This document shows positions 8,594-17,650 of a stretch of 64,000 nucleotides of DNA, piece after piece. Position 1 is the stretch's first letter; each line of letters opens with the position of its first letter. The DNA comes from JAHCHG01 sp041394845 (GTDB lineage: Bacteria > Acidobacteriota > Blastocatellia > Pyrinomonadales > Pyrinomonadaceae): NCBI GenBank assembly GCA_041394845.1, contig JAWKHL010000001.1:1240001-1304000 (forward strand), in the 5' to 3' direction. A program made the translations under genes and the position numbers. Below the pieces are notes generated by a model, which had not been told where the DNA came from, did no database searches, and was given only the letters and a program-made list of their open reading frames with translations.

Positions 8594-10066
8594 ATGAGTA
8601 AAGGTCTGACAAAAAGAGAAGAGAATTATTCGGAGTGGTATAACGAAATCATCAAACGAGCCGATCTGGCGGAGAATTCTCCGGTCCGCGGGTGCATGGT
8701 CATCAAACCCTACGGTTTCGCCATCTGGGAAAAGATGCAGAAGGCTTTGGACGATATGTTCAAGGCCACCGGCCACCAAAACGCTTACTTTCCGCTATTC
8801 GTCCCCAAATCATTTTTGGAAAAGGAAGAGGAACACGCCGAGGGTTTTGCCAAAGAATGCGCGGTCGTAACGCATTACCGGCTCAAATCAAACCCGGAAG
8901 GAAAAGGGTTGGTGGTCGACCCGGAAGCAAAACTGGAAGAAGAACTGATCGTTCGCCCGACGTCCGAAACCGTCATCTGGAACACCTATAAAGGCTGGAT
9001 TCAATCGTGGCGCGATCTTCCGATCCTGATCAATCAATGGGCCAATGTAGTTCGCTGGGAAATGCGAACCCGGTTGTTTCTGCGAACGGCCGAATTTCTC
9101 TGGCAGGAAGGGCACACCGCCCACGCAACGGAAGAAGAAGCCGTTGCCGAAACCGAACAAATGCTCCGGGTCTACGCCGCTTTTGCCGAAGAATGGATGG
9201 CTTTGCCCGTCATTCAGGGATTAAAAACGCCATCCGAACGTTTCGCCGGTGCGGTTGAAACCTACTGCATCGAAGCCTTGATGCAGGATGGAAAGGCCTT
9301 GCAATCCGGGACATCCCATTTTCTGGGGCAGAATTTCGCCAAATCCTTTGACGTCAAATTCGTCAACAAAGACAATGAACTCGAATATGCCTGGGCCACC
9401 AGTTGGGGGCTTTCAACCAGAATGATGGGCGCTCTGGTGATGGCTCATTCCGACGACAAGGGACTGGTTTTGCCGCCCAAACTTGCGCCGATTCAGGTTG
9501 TAATTGTTCCGATTTACCGGAACGAAGAGGATTTGCCGAAAATCGCCGAAAAAGTCGAGACGATAATGGACGACCTGAAAAATCTCGGCATCACCGTAAA
9601 ATTCGACGATGACGACAAATACAAACCGGGTTACAAATTCGCCGAATACGAATTAAAGGGCGTTCCGGTTCGACTCGGGATCGGAATGCGTGATCTGGAA
9701 AACTCGACGGTTGAGATCGCCCGACGGGACGAACTAACCAAAGAAACCCGCCCGATTGAGGGGATCGCCGAACATATCCGGGGTCTTTTGGGTCAGATTC
9801 AGGAGAATCTTTACGACCGGGCCTTGAAGTTCCGGGAGGAAAATACCTTTTCTGTTGACACCTGGGAGGAATTCAAAGCTCAGATCGATAAGGGCGGTTT
9901 TGTTCTGGCTCACTGGGACGGAACGGCAGAAACGGAAGAAAAAATCAAACAGGAAACCAAGGCCACCATTCGCTGTATTCCGCTCAATTCGATCGAACAG
10001 GCGGGAAAATGCGTTTATTCGGGCGGGGATTCCGCCAAAAGAGTGGTATTCGCCAGAGCCTATTAA
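8594..10066 (+). CDS. proS: Prolyl-tRNA synthetase, archaeal/eukaryotic type
   Basis: Class II synthetase charging tRNA-Pro. At about 490 residues and without the editing (INS) domain it belongs to the archaeal/eukaryotic-like ProRS type rather than the long bacterial one. Visible features are YSEWYNEIIKRADL at the N-terminus, GCMVIKPYGFAIWE, motif 2 around VVRWEMRTRLFLRTAEFLWQEGHTAH, and motif 3 around AWATSWGLSTRMMGALVM. An anticodon-binding domain and a C-terminal zinc-type domain follow, but the latter keeps few cysteines (one near CIPLN, one near GKCVYS). The ATG at 8594 is preceded by GAGGGA; the frame extends further upstream without support. A strong terminator follows at 10196. Confidence 0.95.
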   Translation: MSKGLTKREENYSEWYNEIIKRADLAENSPVRGCMVIKPYGFAIWEKMQKALDDMFKATGHQNAYFPLFVPKSFLEKEEEHAEGFAKECAVVTHYRLKSNPEGKGLVVDPEAKLEEELIVRPTSETVIWNTYKGWIQSWRDLPILINQWANVVRWEMRTRLFLRTAEFLWQEGHTAHATEEEAVAETEQMLRVYAAFAEEWMALPVIQGLKTPSERFAGAVETYCIEALMQDGKALQSGTSHFLGQNFAKSFDVKFVNKDNELEYAWATSWGLSTRMMGALVMAHSDDKGLVLPPKLAPIQVVIVPIYRNEEDLPKIAEKVETIMDDLKNLGITVKFDDDDKYKPGYKFAEYELKGVPVRLGIGMRDLENSTVEIARRDELTKETRPIEGIAEHIRGLLGQIQENLYDRALKFREENTFSVDTWEEFKAQIDKGGFVLAHWDGTAETEEKIKQETKATIRCIPLNSIEQAGKCVYSGGDSAKRVVFARAY

Positions 10067-10072
10067 TTTTGG

Positions 10073-10207
10073 ATGATAATCAATGAAAATAAATCCGAGG
10101 GCCCTCCGCCGGGACATCGCTTATTTCTATTTGGTTTGATCATCGCCTTTTCGATTTCGGGGTTTTGCTCAATCAACGGCAATCAGGAAAAAGAGAAAGG
10201 CGTTTGA
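10073..10207 (+). CDS. Possible 44-residue membrane-anchored peptide
   Basis: A short reading frame begins 7 bases after the proS stop and ends inside the first arm of the terminator hairpin. It has a charged N-terminus followed by HRLFLFGLIIAFSISGFC, a plausible membrane or export segment with a single cysteine, then a polar tail. No convincing ribosome-binding site is visible, though coupling to proS is possible. I do not recognise it; chance occurrence is quite possible. Confidence 0.25.
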   Translation: MIINENKSEGPPPGHRLFLFGLIIAFSISGFCSINGNQEKEKGV

Positions 10208-10227
10208 ATAAATCATCAAACGCCTTT
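10196..10227. terminator. Intrinsic terminator between proS and the convergent hydrolase gene
   Basis: AAAGGCGTTTGA (10196-10207) pairs perfectly with TCAAACGCCTTT (10216-10227) over 12 bases with an 8-base loop, and TTCTTTT follows on the plus strand. Being between convergent genes it can serve both directions. Confidence 0.85.
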
Positions 10228-10231
10228 TCTT

Positions 10232-10933
10232 TTACTCAACGAAACCGTGAGTTTTCATAAACGACTGGCAAAAACTCCAGACCTCCGCCGAAACCTTCGC
10301 ATCCTGCCGGTAACTGATGGCGGTGGTGGAATTGTAAGGTTCTTCCAGCGCCCCTTCGTCGATCAGATCGTCCCAGGTTTTGTCCCTCGGTTTAACCCAC
10401 GGACAACCGCCCATTCCCCCGTGGGTGCACATGAATTTATAAGCGGCGGGATAAATTGTCGGCGGGTAATATTTCATTCCGTCATTTCCGAAACTGTGCC
10501 TGGATTTTGCCGCCGGGTCGCGGATGACGTGTTGAACATAGGCCACGTTGTTTGGAATCACGCTGGCGTCTCCGAAAAGATAACGATCGACGCAATCAAA
10601 AAGCATCATCGCCCGAATCGGAACATCATCGTCCTTCAGCCTTTTTGCCACCATGACGACGCCCGCCGCCCCCCGGCTGTAACCGGTAAGCAAAATATCG
10701 CTGTTGTCGCCCTCGGCCCTTTTCCTTTTGATCCATTCGTATCCGCCGTTGACCGCGGCCCGCAAGCCGCCGCCCAAACCGACCGGGCCACGTAAATACC
10801 CCCGGCTCCCCGGCCCCGAACTGCACAGTTTTTTCACAAAACTGTTGGCAAAAGCCTTGTCATATTCCCTGTCCCGGGCCGCCCCCGGAATAATCGCTGA
10901 ACCGGTTCCGTCTATCCCCAATACAATCGGCAT
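10232..10933 (-). CDS. DUF2235-like alpha/beta hydrolase
   Basis: About 233 residues. The start MPIVLGIDGTGS resembles the first strand and Asp-Gly motif of the DUF2235/Tle1-like alpha/beta hydrolases, and LLTGYSRGAAG contains the nucleophile elbow GxSRG with the catalytic serine. An Asp in MMLFDCVDRY and a late His (in SRHSFG or CTHGG) are candidates for the rest of the triad. Such folds include phospholipase effectors of type VI secretion, but no secretion genes are near and the protein has no signal peptide. The ATG at 10933 has AAAGGGGGA upstream; the extended frame to 10981 does not. Substrate unknown. Confidence 0.6.
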   Translation of the reverse strand: MPIVLGIDGTGSAIIPGAARDREYDKAFANSFVKKLCSSGPGSRGYLRGPVGLGGGLRAAVNGGYEWIKRKRAEGDNSDILLTGYSRGAAGVVMVAKRLKDDDVPIRAMMLFDCVDRYLFGDASVIPNNVAYVQHVIRDPAAKSRHSFGNDGMKYYPPTIYPAAYKFMCTHGGMGGCPWVKPRDKTWDDLIDEGALEEPYNSTTAISYRQDAKVSAEVWSFCQSFMKTHGFVE

Positions 10934-11343
10934 GGTTAAAAAATCCCCCTTTCTTTTTTGTTTATTTTTTGATTTGAACAAGTTGAAATTTCTCGTTTCC
11001 CAAACTGGATTTCTTGAAAAAATAGTTCAAAACGCTTCTCGGTATCCCGAAAAGGCGGAAATTGACATTTTTCGAACCCGCCCGGTTCTTTTCAACCCGA
11101 ATTAAATCTTTAGTTTTAAATATAAGAAAAATCTGCTTTATTGACAAAGCGCCAACCGATCGTTTCGTCCCGGCCCGATCGAATTTGTACAAACTCAATT
11201 TTTTCTGTTTTCCACCTGTTTTTTCTTTCCGACTTCCCCGAAAAAATTCTGTTTGAGGATTTCAAAAAAAAAAGGGCTTCAGAAAGAAAGCGGGCGGATC
11301 TTGAAATTTCAAGATCCGCCCGTCTTTTTTGTCTAAGCAAAAC
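10934..11343. other. Intergenic stretch without a recognised gene
   Basis: About 410 bases between the hydrolase gene and the FHA-PrsW gene. Apart from the ribosome-binding site at its left end and the palindromic terminator at 11291-11322, I see no coding frame with supporting features, no RNA gene and no repeats. Confidence 0.6.
11291..11322. terminator. Perfect 32-base palindromic terminator
   Basis: CGGGCGGATCTTGAAA is followed directly by its exact complement, so the whole 32 bases are palindromic; a T-rich run (TCTTTTTT) follows on the plus strand and CTTTCTTTCT on the minus strand. It lies 21 bases beyond the stop of the FHA-PrsW gene and most likely ends that transcript. Confidence 0.8.
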
Positions 11344-12885
11344 TCAAACATCTCCGCGCCAGAGCAAAACCTGATCTCTGAGAATCGGATTTTGTTGAAA
11401 ACTTCCGGTTTGCCCCTGAGCGCTGGTCGCCCTCTGGATATGCCAGTAACTCAGACCCAATTTCCCGATGGCCCGCAAATATTTGCGTCGCGGCAGGTAT
11501 TTGCCCTGCGTTACGCCCGACCACACCCAGGTAAAACTCCTGAAGGCAGAAGTGGCGATATCCAGATGTTCCTGCGGGATCAAACCTCGGGCAACATCGA
11601 TCGCCAGCATTTCCCTGAGGATCTTGTTTTGCCGGTACATTATATAAAATGTAAACCCGACGAAGATCAGGAAGAACGGAATTTCCAATACAATGTAAAC
11701 CGGAAGGAACAATCCGATTGACGCCGTTAAATTCCAAAAACCGTGAAGCAGAACGGCGCAAATGTACCCCACCACCGGCAGCAACAATCTGATTGCAATA
11801 TTGTGTGATTCTCTGGACATCCCGCAACCGATACCGGTCATTGAGGTAAAGGTCACGTGGGCGAACGGCGAAAGGACCCCGCGGACGAAAACCAAAATCG
11901 CCATTCCCTGAAAACCGCCCATCATCAAACCCCGGCCGTAGTACAAAACGTTTTCCACCGTGGCAAAACCGAGAGCAATTACCCCGGCAAAAATCAGTCC
12001 GTCCAGAATTCCGTCAAAATATTTGCGGAAAAACAAGAGCAGGATAATCAAACCAAGTCCTTTTGAACCCTCCTCGAAAATCGGTGCCGAAACAACCGTT
12101 CCGAAGAAATTTCCCAGTATTGCTCCCAAAACGCTGTTGATGACAAAGGAAACGAAAACGGCAACCAGCGCCCCCCAGGCAAATGCCGCCGCCAACAGCC
12201 AAATTGGTTCGGGGTCGAAACGATCCAGCCAAACCAACGGCATGACGTAAAAAACCGGCGGGATAAATGCCACCACCGCCGCAATAAAGCCGACCACCGG
12301 GCCGAGTTCCAAAAGGACGATTCCGACCACCAGCAATGCCAGAAAAACGAAAAAAAACAGTGCCACGGCGATCCCCACATAAATCAAACCCATCGGTTTT
12401 TCTTCCTGAGTGATCGGGTGCATGGCTCCCATTCCGATGTTCGAGATGGAATTGCGAATTTCCGCCGAAGGCTCTAAATTCCGGGGAAACTCGGGAAATT
12501 GAAATTGTCCGAAATTTTCCGGTCCCGGCGGCGGGGGTTGGGGCGAATACTGCATTGTCGGCGGGGGAGCCGACGACGCCTCTTGAATCTGGACATTGGC
12601 GGTAACACCGTTTGTCCCGAATTGAATGATATCGCCGGATGTCAAACGCGCCGTTTGAATTTTTTGGCCGTTTACCAGTGTTCCGTTAGTGCTTTGGTTG
12701 TCTCTGATGTAAAAACCATCGGGCTGAGTTTCGATGAAGGCGTGTTGTTTTGAAGCAATCTTCTCAGTCAGTGGGTCGAACCTAATACTACTGTGTTCAC
12801 TCCGTCCAATCGAGATAAAACCATTACTTAATTCAAAACTCTGCCCTTGAAGCGTTCCGCTCGTAATAGTCAGTATTAGTTTCAT
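11344..12885 (-). CDS. FHA domain fused to PrsW-family intramembrane metalloprotease
   Basis: 513 residues. Residues 1-100 form an FHA phosphothreonine-binding domain, with IGRSEHSSIR, SKQHAF and STNGTLVNG. A proline-rich linker (105-135) leads to a multi-helix membrane domain from about 165. This has the PrsW/CAAX-protease-type motifs: EEGSK near 271 (two glutamates and a lysine), DGLIFAGVIALGF with ATVEN to 312, His343, and LLHGFWN near 379-385. PrsW of Bacillus cuts the anti-sigma factor RsiW. The fusion suggests proteolysis gated by Ser/Thr phosphorylation, but no kinase or anti-sigma gene is adjacent. It is preceded by a terminator at 12903. Confidence 0.85.
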   Translation of the reverse strand: MKLILTITSGTLQGQSFELSNGFISIGRSEHSSIRFDPLTEKIASKQHAFIETQPDGFYIRDNQSTNGTLVNGQKIQTARLTSGDIIQFGTNGVTANVQIQEASSAPPPTMQYSPQPPPPGPENFGQFQFPEFPRNLEPSAEIRNSISNIGMGAMHPITQEEKPMGLIYVGIAVALFFFVFLALLVVGIVLLELGPVVGFIAAVVAFIPPVFYVMPLVWLDRFDPEPIWLLAAAFAWGALVAVFVSFVINSVLGAILGNFFGTVVSAPIFEEGSKGLGLIILLLFFRKYFDGILDGLIFAGVIALGFATVENVLYYGRGLMMGGFQGMAILVFVRGVLSPFAHVTFTSMTGIGCGMSRESHNIAIRLLLPVVGYICAVLLHGFWNLTASIGLFLPVYIVLEIPFFLIFVGFTFYIMYRQNKILREMLAIDVARGLIPQEHLDIATSAFRSFTWVWSGVTQGKYLPRRKYLRAIGKLGLSYWHIQRATSAQGQTGSFQQNPILRDQVLLWRGDV

Positions 12886-12902
12886 ATTGCAATGATAAAA
12901 AT

Positions 12903-12944
12903 AAAAACCCCAAAGTCAAGCAAATTTTTGACCTTGAGGTTTTT
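12903..12944 (-). terminator. Terminator after the LVIVD/FG-GAP gene
   Basis: Arms AAAAACC (12903-12909) and GGTTTTT (12938-12944) pair, and inner CAA/TTG and GTCAA/TTGAC extend the stem with two mismatches. On the minus strand a T-rich run (TTTTTATTTTT) follows. It lies 24 bases downstream of the secreted FG-GAP protein gene. Confidence 0.65.
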
Positions 12945-12967
12945 TGAAAAAAAATCGAAAAAATCTT

Positions 12968-15043
12968 TTACTGAGGATTCACCGACGAAGGAGAAGGCAG
13001 ATCCCCATCTTGGCCGAAGACCCGGGCGTTGAATGCCCCGTCGGAACTGTTCAAACGATACCAGACATTTGTTGAAGGCCGGAAAACCGCCAGATCAGCT
13101 TTTCCGTCCCCGTCAAAATCGGCCGGGATCGGGACATCCTCCTCCAAACCGAAACGATTTATCCTGAGGGAGTTATCACCGGAATTTAGAATATACCAGT
13201 TTCCTTCGGACGGACGGTAAACCGCGAAATCGGATCTTGTGTCCCCGTCAAAATCTCCGGTCAGAGGCCGATCGGTTGAAATCCCGAAATTAAGGATCAG
13301 GGGCAGACTCGAAGAACTTTGCAAAACATACCAGTTCCCTTCCGACGGGCGGAAAATTGCCAGGTCGGCCTTTCCGTCCCCCTCGAAATCCCCGGCAAAA
13401 GCCTTATCACCGTTTATTCCCCAGCCGACGATCCGGATTCCGAGTTTGCTTTGCCAGATGTACCAGGCGCCGTTGGTCGGTCGCCAAACGGCCAGATCGG
13501 TTTGCCCGTCGGCATCGTAGTCGGCCGGAACCGGAACGTCCCCTTGAGAACCGAATTGACGGGCGATAAACCCGCTCGAACTTCCCAAAATGTACCAAAC
13601 ACCGTCCGATGGCCGCCAGACGGCGATATCCGTTTTTCCGTCCCCGTCATAATCCCCCGGGCTCAGATGATCCCCCGACAAACCGAAACCGGTCGTGCTG
13701 TTGGCGCCGTCGGAACTGGTTTCGATCTGCCACGAACCGTTTGAAGGTGAATAAACCGAGAAATCGGTTTTCCCGTCCCCGTCGAAATCGGAGGTTTGGT
13801 TTTTCGGAAGCGAATTGACCTGACTGGCATCCAGAACCAGCAGGCCGTAGGTCAGATCGCCGGCCAAAACGCGGTTTTGTCCGAGAAAAGGATAAACTGC
13901 CCAGTTTCCGTCATAGGTGTTCGGCAGGGCGTTTTGAAGATTTTCACTGCCGCAGATCAAATCCCAGGGCTCGGCCGTCAGAAGAGCCTCTTTTTCCTCC
14001 GCCGGAGGCGCAAACACCGGCTGGTAAGTGTCATATTGACCGACTCTTTTCGGGGCCGTCGGATCGGACAGGTCAAAAACCTGAATGCCGGCCTGATACC
14101 AGGCGACGTACAAATAATTTCCCATTACAACCGGGTTGTGCGGAGTTACGGCATTGAGGTTTAGATCTGTCATGGTAACCCGGTTTATCAACAGAGGCTG
14201 GGAGGGATCCTGAATGTCGTAAACCCTGAGATCTCCGCTTCCGTTGCTTGTTTCCCGGCAACTGTAAAGATAATTCCCGTCCTCGCTTGACCAACTGCTG
14301 TGCATATTGTTCCCGGCCGTTACGCTTGAAGTATCCTCAATAAAGCCAAGCAGGGTCGGGGCCTGGGTGGTTATATTGGAAATATCGTAAATCTCGGTTC
14401 TGCCCCGGGCCGAAGAACTGCCCCAACCGGAGGTGAACATCCGGTTCCCCCGGACATGCATGGCGTGGACCCAATTGACTTCGGTCGGGTTCAGATCGCG
14501 GATAAATACCGGATTGGCCGGATTGCTGATGTTGATGAACTTGATTATTTTGTTGGAAAAACCGTTGTAGTTTTCAATCAGGTAATCGCCCCAGACGACC
14601 ATTTCGTGGATCCGGTCGTGGCCGTTGCCGTGGGTCTGATCGACGATCCCGAGAAATTGAGGGTTATGGGGATCGGTCAGATCGACGATGTGAACGCCGA
14701 ATCCGTTTCCGCTCCCGAAATATCCGCGATTCCCCACCACGATGGCTTCCAGAAACTGTATGTTTCCGCCGGGATTGTACCAGGAGGCCAGGGTCGGATT
14801 ATCCGGATCGGTCAAATCGTAGATAAAAACGCCCCGGCAATTGTAGCTTCCCTGCACGGCTATATTTCCATCGGCGTAAATATCAGCGAACTTTAGTCTT
14901 GAGCTTGTAGCGCACTGAGGAGTGATTTGAGCCCTGAGCCGGACCTTTTGGGCCAAAATTGTTTCGGTCCCGGCGAAAACCAAGAAAGCAAAAACAAAAA
15001 AACCGACCCATAAACCGGGTTTTCTCAAAAAATCAAACCTCAT
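12968..15043 (-). CDS. Secreted LVIVD-repeat and FG-GAP/VCBS-repeat protein
   Basis: 691 residues with an N-terminal signal sequence (hydrophobic run ending near FAGTETILAQ). Residues 50-410 hold repeated units of the type VxIxDLTDPxNPxxxG, seen as GVFIYDLTDPDNPT, GVHIVDLTDPHNPQ and GIQVFDLSDPTAPK, which are LVIVD beta-propeller repeats. Residues 415-690 hold six FG-GAP units of about 46 residues, each with a calcium-loop-like DxDGDGKTD followed by AVWRPSxGxWYI. The protein is likely exported and may bind surfaces or partners; enzymatic motifs are absent. It ends at a terminator and has its own upstream region (15044-15187). Confidence 0.85.
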   Translation of the reverse strand: MRFDFLRKPGLWVGFFVFAFLVFAGTETILAQKVRLRAQITPQCATSSRLKFADIYADGNIAVQGSYNCRGVFIYDLTDPDNPTLASWYNPGGNIQFLEAIVVGNRGYFGSGNGFGVHIVDLTDPHNPQFLGIVDQTHGNGHDRIHEMVVWGDYLIENYNGFSNKIIKFINISNPANPVFIRDLNPTEVNWVHAMHVRGNRMFTSGWGSSSARGRTEIYDISNITTQAPTLLGFIEDTSSVTAGNNMHSSWSSEDGNYLYSCRETSNGSGDLRVYDIQDPSQPLLINRVTMTDLNLNAVTPHNPVVMGNYLYVAWYQAGIQVFDLSDPTAPKRVGQYDTYQPVFAPPAEEKEALLTAEPWDLICGSENLQNALPNTYDGNWAVYPFLGQNRVLAGDLTYGLLVLDASQVNSLPKNQTSDFDGDGKTDFSVYSPSNGSWQIETSSDGANSTTGFGLSGDHLSPGDYDGDGKTDIAVWRPSDGVWYILGSSSGFIARQFGSQGDVPVPADYDADGQTDLAVWRPTNGAWYIWQSKLGIRIVGWGINGDKAFAGDFEGDGKADLAIFRPSEGNWYVLQSSSSLPLILNFGISTDRPLTGDFDGDTRSDFAVYRPSEGNWYILNSGDNSLRINRFGLEEDVPIPADFDGDGKADLAVFRPSTNVWYRLNSSDGAFNARVFGQDGDLPSPSSVNPQ

Positions 15044-15187
15044 TGTATCTCTCCAATTTTTATTTGTTGACCGAACAGATCGGTATTTTTACTCATTTTT
15101 CCAAAAAAAACAAGCATTCCGCCGCCCAAAACCAAACAGGCTGAACGGTTTAACTTAAAAAAAAATTGCTTTTACCAGAACCCTAAT

Positions 15188-15823
15188 TTATGAGGCCGCC
15201 TGCGAGGCATCGCGGATGATCAGATCAAAGGTTCCGGGGGCGACCTTTCGGAACCGCCGATTTCGATTTAATGAAACGGCGATGGAGATGGTCGGATTGT
15301 TTCCCTTGAACTTAAATCCGCCGGCCACCAGTTGGTTGTAAAGCTCGTTGACGTGAAGCGGTTTGCTCGCCTCCCTTAAAAGAAGAGTGCAGGCCTGAGT
15401 TATCGTTCTTTCGGCAAACCGATGACTCAAAGGTTCAATATTTTGCGAGATCGAGGGAACACCGCGGGAACCGTTATTGATGTAGGAAACCGAACCCGAA
15501 TTGCGATAATTGTTGGAAGAATTGTTCGGGGGAGCGGCGTTGTTTCGCGGAGGCATTTTCATTTCCGGCGGAAATTCATAATCGTCTTCATACTGAGGCT
15601 TTTTTTCGATTTTCCAGGATTTGTTGCTCGATCCCATGGTGGCCAGAAGGCTGTAAATGGCCTGTTCGGTCTGGGCCGCGCTGTTTTCCATCGCCTGAAT
15701 TTCCTGACGCAGACTTTCGGCCTCCGACTCGACCTCACGAAGTCTCCCCAACAAACGGTTTTGGGCGTTTCTGGTTTGGCGCAAACTCTGTTCCAACGTG
15801 GCGATTAGATTTTCATTCAGCAT
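15188..15823 (-). CDS. Coiled-coil protein with C-terminal HARE-HTH-like domain
   Basis: 211 residues. Residues 1-65 are a heptad-rich coiled coil (LEQSLRQTRNAQ, LREVESEAESLRQE). An Asn/Pro-rich disordered linker covers 70-125. The last 75 residues, including TQACTLLLREASKPLHVNEL and IAVSLNRNRRFRKV, match the winged-helix HARE-HTH type seen in RNA polymerase delta subunits and restriction-linked proteins. It is probably a DNA- or chromatin-associated dimer, function unknown. It follows the polyprenyl synthase gene in the same direction after 78 bases. Confidence 0.6.
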   Translation of the reverse strand: MLNENLIATLEQSLRQTRNAQNRLLGRLREVESEAESLRQEIQAMENSAAQTEQAIYSLLATMGSSNKSWKIEKKPQYEDDYEFPPEMKMPPRNNAAPPNNSSNNYRNSGSVSYINNGSRGVPSISQNIEPLSHRFAERTITQACTLLLREASKPLHVNELYNQLVAGGFKFKGNNPTISIAVSLNRNRRFRKVAPGTFDLIIRDASQAAS

Positions 15824-15901
15824 AATTCTTCCCCTTTGATGCGACCTGTCGGTAATAAATCGAAAAATGTTCGGAGTCGGAAAAACCGGAAAGACAATCT
15901 T

Positions 15902-16921
15902 TTATTTATTTCTTTCGATCATGTAACCGGGAATTTCTTCTAAGGCTAAACGATACTCTGTTTCGGGCAATATTTCAAGATTTTTTATAGCCTCTCTGGC
16001 GCAAGCATAGGCTCTTTGCCGGGTTTCTTCGATAAAACCGTGGCTTTCAATTTTCTCCAAAAGCCCGGCCCGCGACACATTTTGATAATGGCCGTCGTGC
16101 ATTATCGTTTCCAGTTCCTTTTGAACGTCCGGTTCCTTCCGAACCAGCAGAATCAGCGGCAAAGTCAGCTTTCCTTCCAGCAGATCCGCTCCCGAAGCCT
16201 TTCCCAAAACCTCTTTTTCGGCCGTAAAATCCAAAAGGTCGTCCGCCAGCTGAAAAGCGGTTCCGAGGTTCATCCCGTAATTTTTCAGGGCCGACCGCTC
16301 CTCCTTTCCGCCTCCACCGATGATGGCTCCGATCTCGCAACAAGCGCTGAACAAAAAGGCGGTTTTTCGTTGAAGAATATCGAAATACTCGGCTTCGGAA
16401 ATGTCGGTTCGCCCCAATGTGGTCAGTTGGATCAACTCGCCCTCGGTCATTTTCCGGGTGACGAAAGTCAAAATGTCCAGAATTTCAAGCGAACGCTCCT
16501 TGAGGCTGGTTTCAAAGGCGGACATATAAAGCCAGTCGCCCATTAAAACCGAGGTTTGATTGCCGAAACGGGCGTTGACCGAGGGACGGTTGCGGCGGGT
16601 ATCGGCGTTGTCGATGATGTCATCATGAACAAGTGTTGCCGTATGAAGGAATTCCATCACCGTGGCAATCCGGATAGAGTTCTCTTTTTTTCCGTCGCCG
16701 CCGACGGCGTAATTGGAAAGAATGTTGAGAGCCGGCCGGACCCTTTTTCCGCCGGATTTCTGCAGATAATCCCCCAGATAGCTGATTACCTGAATATTGG
16801 AACGGGCCTGTCTTTCGAATTCCTTTTCCACCAACTGAAGCTCATCCTTTATCAGATAAAAGATCTTCTGGGCCGCAATTTGCGGATTCAGTTTTTCCCT
16901 GATAAGCGAAAATGTCTGCAT
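15902..16921 (-). CDS. Polyprenyl diphosphate synthase
   Basis: All-trans prenyl transferase of 339 residues, extending an allylic diphosphate with isopentenyl units to make the side chain of quinones. The GGKRVRP motif near residue 58 binds IPP, the first aspartate-rich motif is HDDIID near 98-103, and the second is LADDLLDFTAE near 220. Chain length (hepta-, octa- or longer) cannot be set with certainty from sequence; IspB-like octaprenyl synthase is the closest role. The gene starts 25 bases after yajQ. Confidence 0.92.
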   Translation of the reverse strand: MQTFSLIREKLNPQIAAQKIFYLIKDELQLVEKEFERQARSNIQVISYLGDYLQKSGGKRVRPALNILSNYAVGGDGKKENSIRIATVMEFLHTATLVHDDIIDNADTRRNRPSVNARFGNQTSVLMGDWLYMSAFETSLKERSLEILDILTFVTRKMTEGELIQLTTLGRTDISEAEYFDILQRKTAFLFSACCEIGAIIGGGGKEERSALKNYGMNLGTAFQLADDLLDFTAEKEVLGKASGADLLEGKLTLPLILLVRKEPDVQKELETIMHDGHYQNVSRAGLLEKIESHGFIEETRQRAYACAREAIKNLEILPETEYRLALEEIPGYMIERNK

Positions 16922-16946
16922 TTCTTCTCAGTTTGGCTCCGACCGC

Positions 16947-17438
16947 TTAACGGTAATTGGTAAATTGCATGTCGATCCCGAAGTCTTTGGCCTTCAACTG
17001 GGCAATGACCTCCTGCAAAATGTCGCGATCCTTGCCCGAAACCCGAACCGAATCGCCCTGGATCGAGGATTGGACCTTTAATTTTTGCCCCTTGATGAAT
17101 TTGACGATCTCTTTGGCTTTTTCGGTCGGGATGCCCTGTTGGATTGAAAGAAGCTGGCGAACGGTTCCCCCGGCCGCCGGTTCCACTTTCCCGTAGCTGA
17201 AGGCTTTGAGGGAAAGTCCCCGCTTGACCAGTTTGGTTTGCAAAATATCGTTCATATTCCGCAATTTGGTTTCATCTTCAGCGCTTAAAATAATATCGTT
17301 TTCGTGAAGTTCCACCAAAGCTTTACTTCCTTTGAAATCAAACCTTTGACTGATCTCTTTTTTGGTTTGATTGATGGCGTTGGTGACCTCTGCATAATCG
17401 GTTTTTGAAACAACATCGAATGAATTTTCTTTTGCCAT
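16947..17438 (-). CDS. YajQ family nucleotide-binding protein
   Basis: 163 residues, the standard length of the UPF0234/YajQ family. It begins MAKENSFDVVSKTDYAEV, very close to the family start ending in DVVS, and has SQRFDFKGSKA near 30-41 and IKGQKLKVQSSIQGDSVRVS near 114-133, all conserved. Members bind RNA or nucleotides, and some bind cyclic di-GMP as transcription co-factors. No DNA-binding partner is adjacent, so the ligand here is open. It is co-oriented with and just upstream of the polyprenyl synthase gene. Confidence 0.93.
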   Translation of the reverse strand: MAKENSFDVVSKTDYAEVTNAINQTKKEISQRFDFKGSKALVELHENDIILSAEDETKLRNMNDILQTKLVKRGLSLKAFSYGKVEPAAGGTVRQLLSIQQGIPTEKAKEIVKFIKGQKLKVQSSIQGDSVRVSGKDRDILQEVIAQLKAKDFGIDMQFTNYR

Positions 17439-17650
17439 TGTTTTTCCTCAAAAAAGAGAATAACATCAATTTTTGGAGTATCAAACCGGCTTTATCCAAA
17501 ACCAACCCCACCCTTTTTTATTTTTATAGCTTTTTTTCCGTTTTTATTTTTACCGATGTTTTCCGGGACAAAGTTCCCGAATTTTTTGGAAATTTTTCAA
17601 TTTTTAACAGTTATTTAATTCTTGTTCGGTAAAATCCGACAAAACGAAAA

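Noticed and set aside
10232..10933. Type VI secretion effector assignment for the DUF2235-like hydrolase
   Set aside because: No Tss, VgrG or immunity genes adjacent, so only the fold is claimed.
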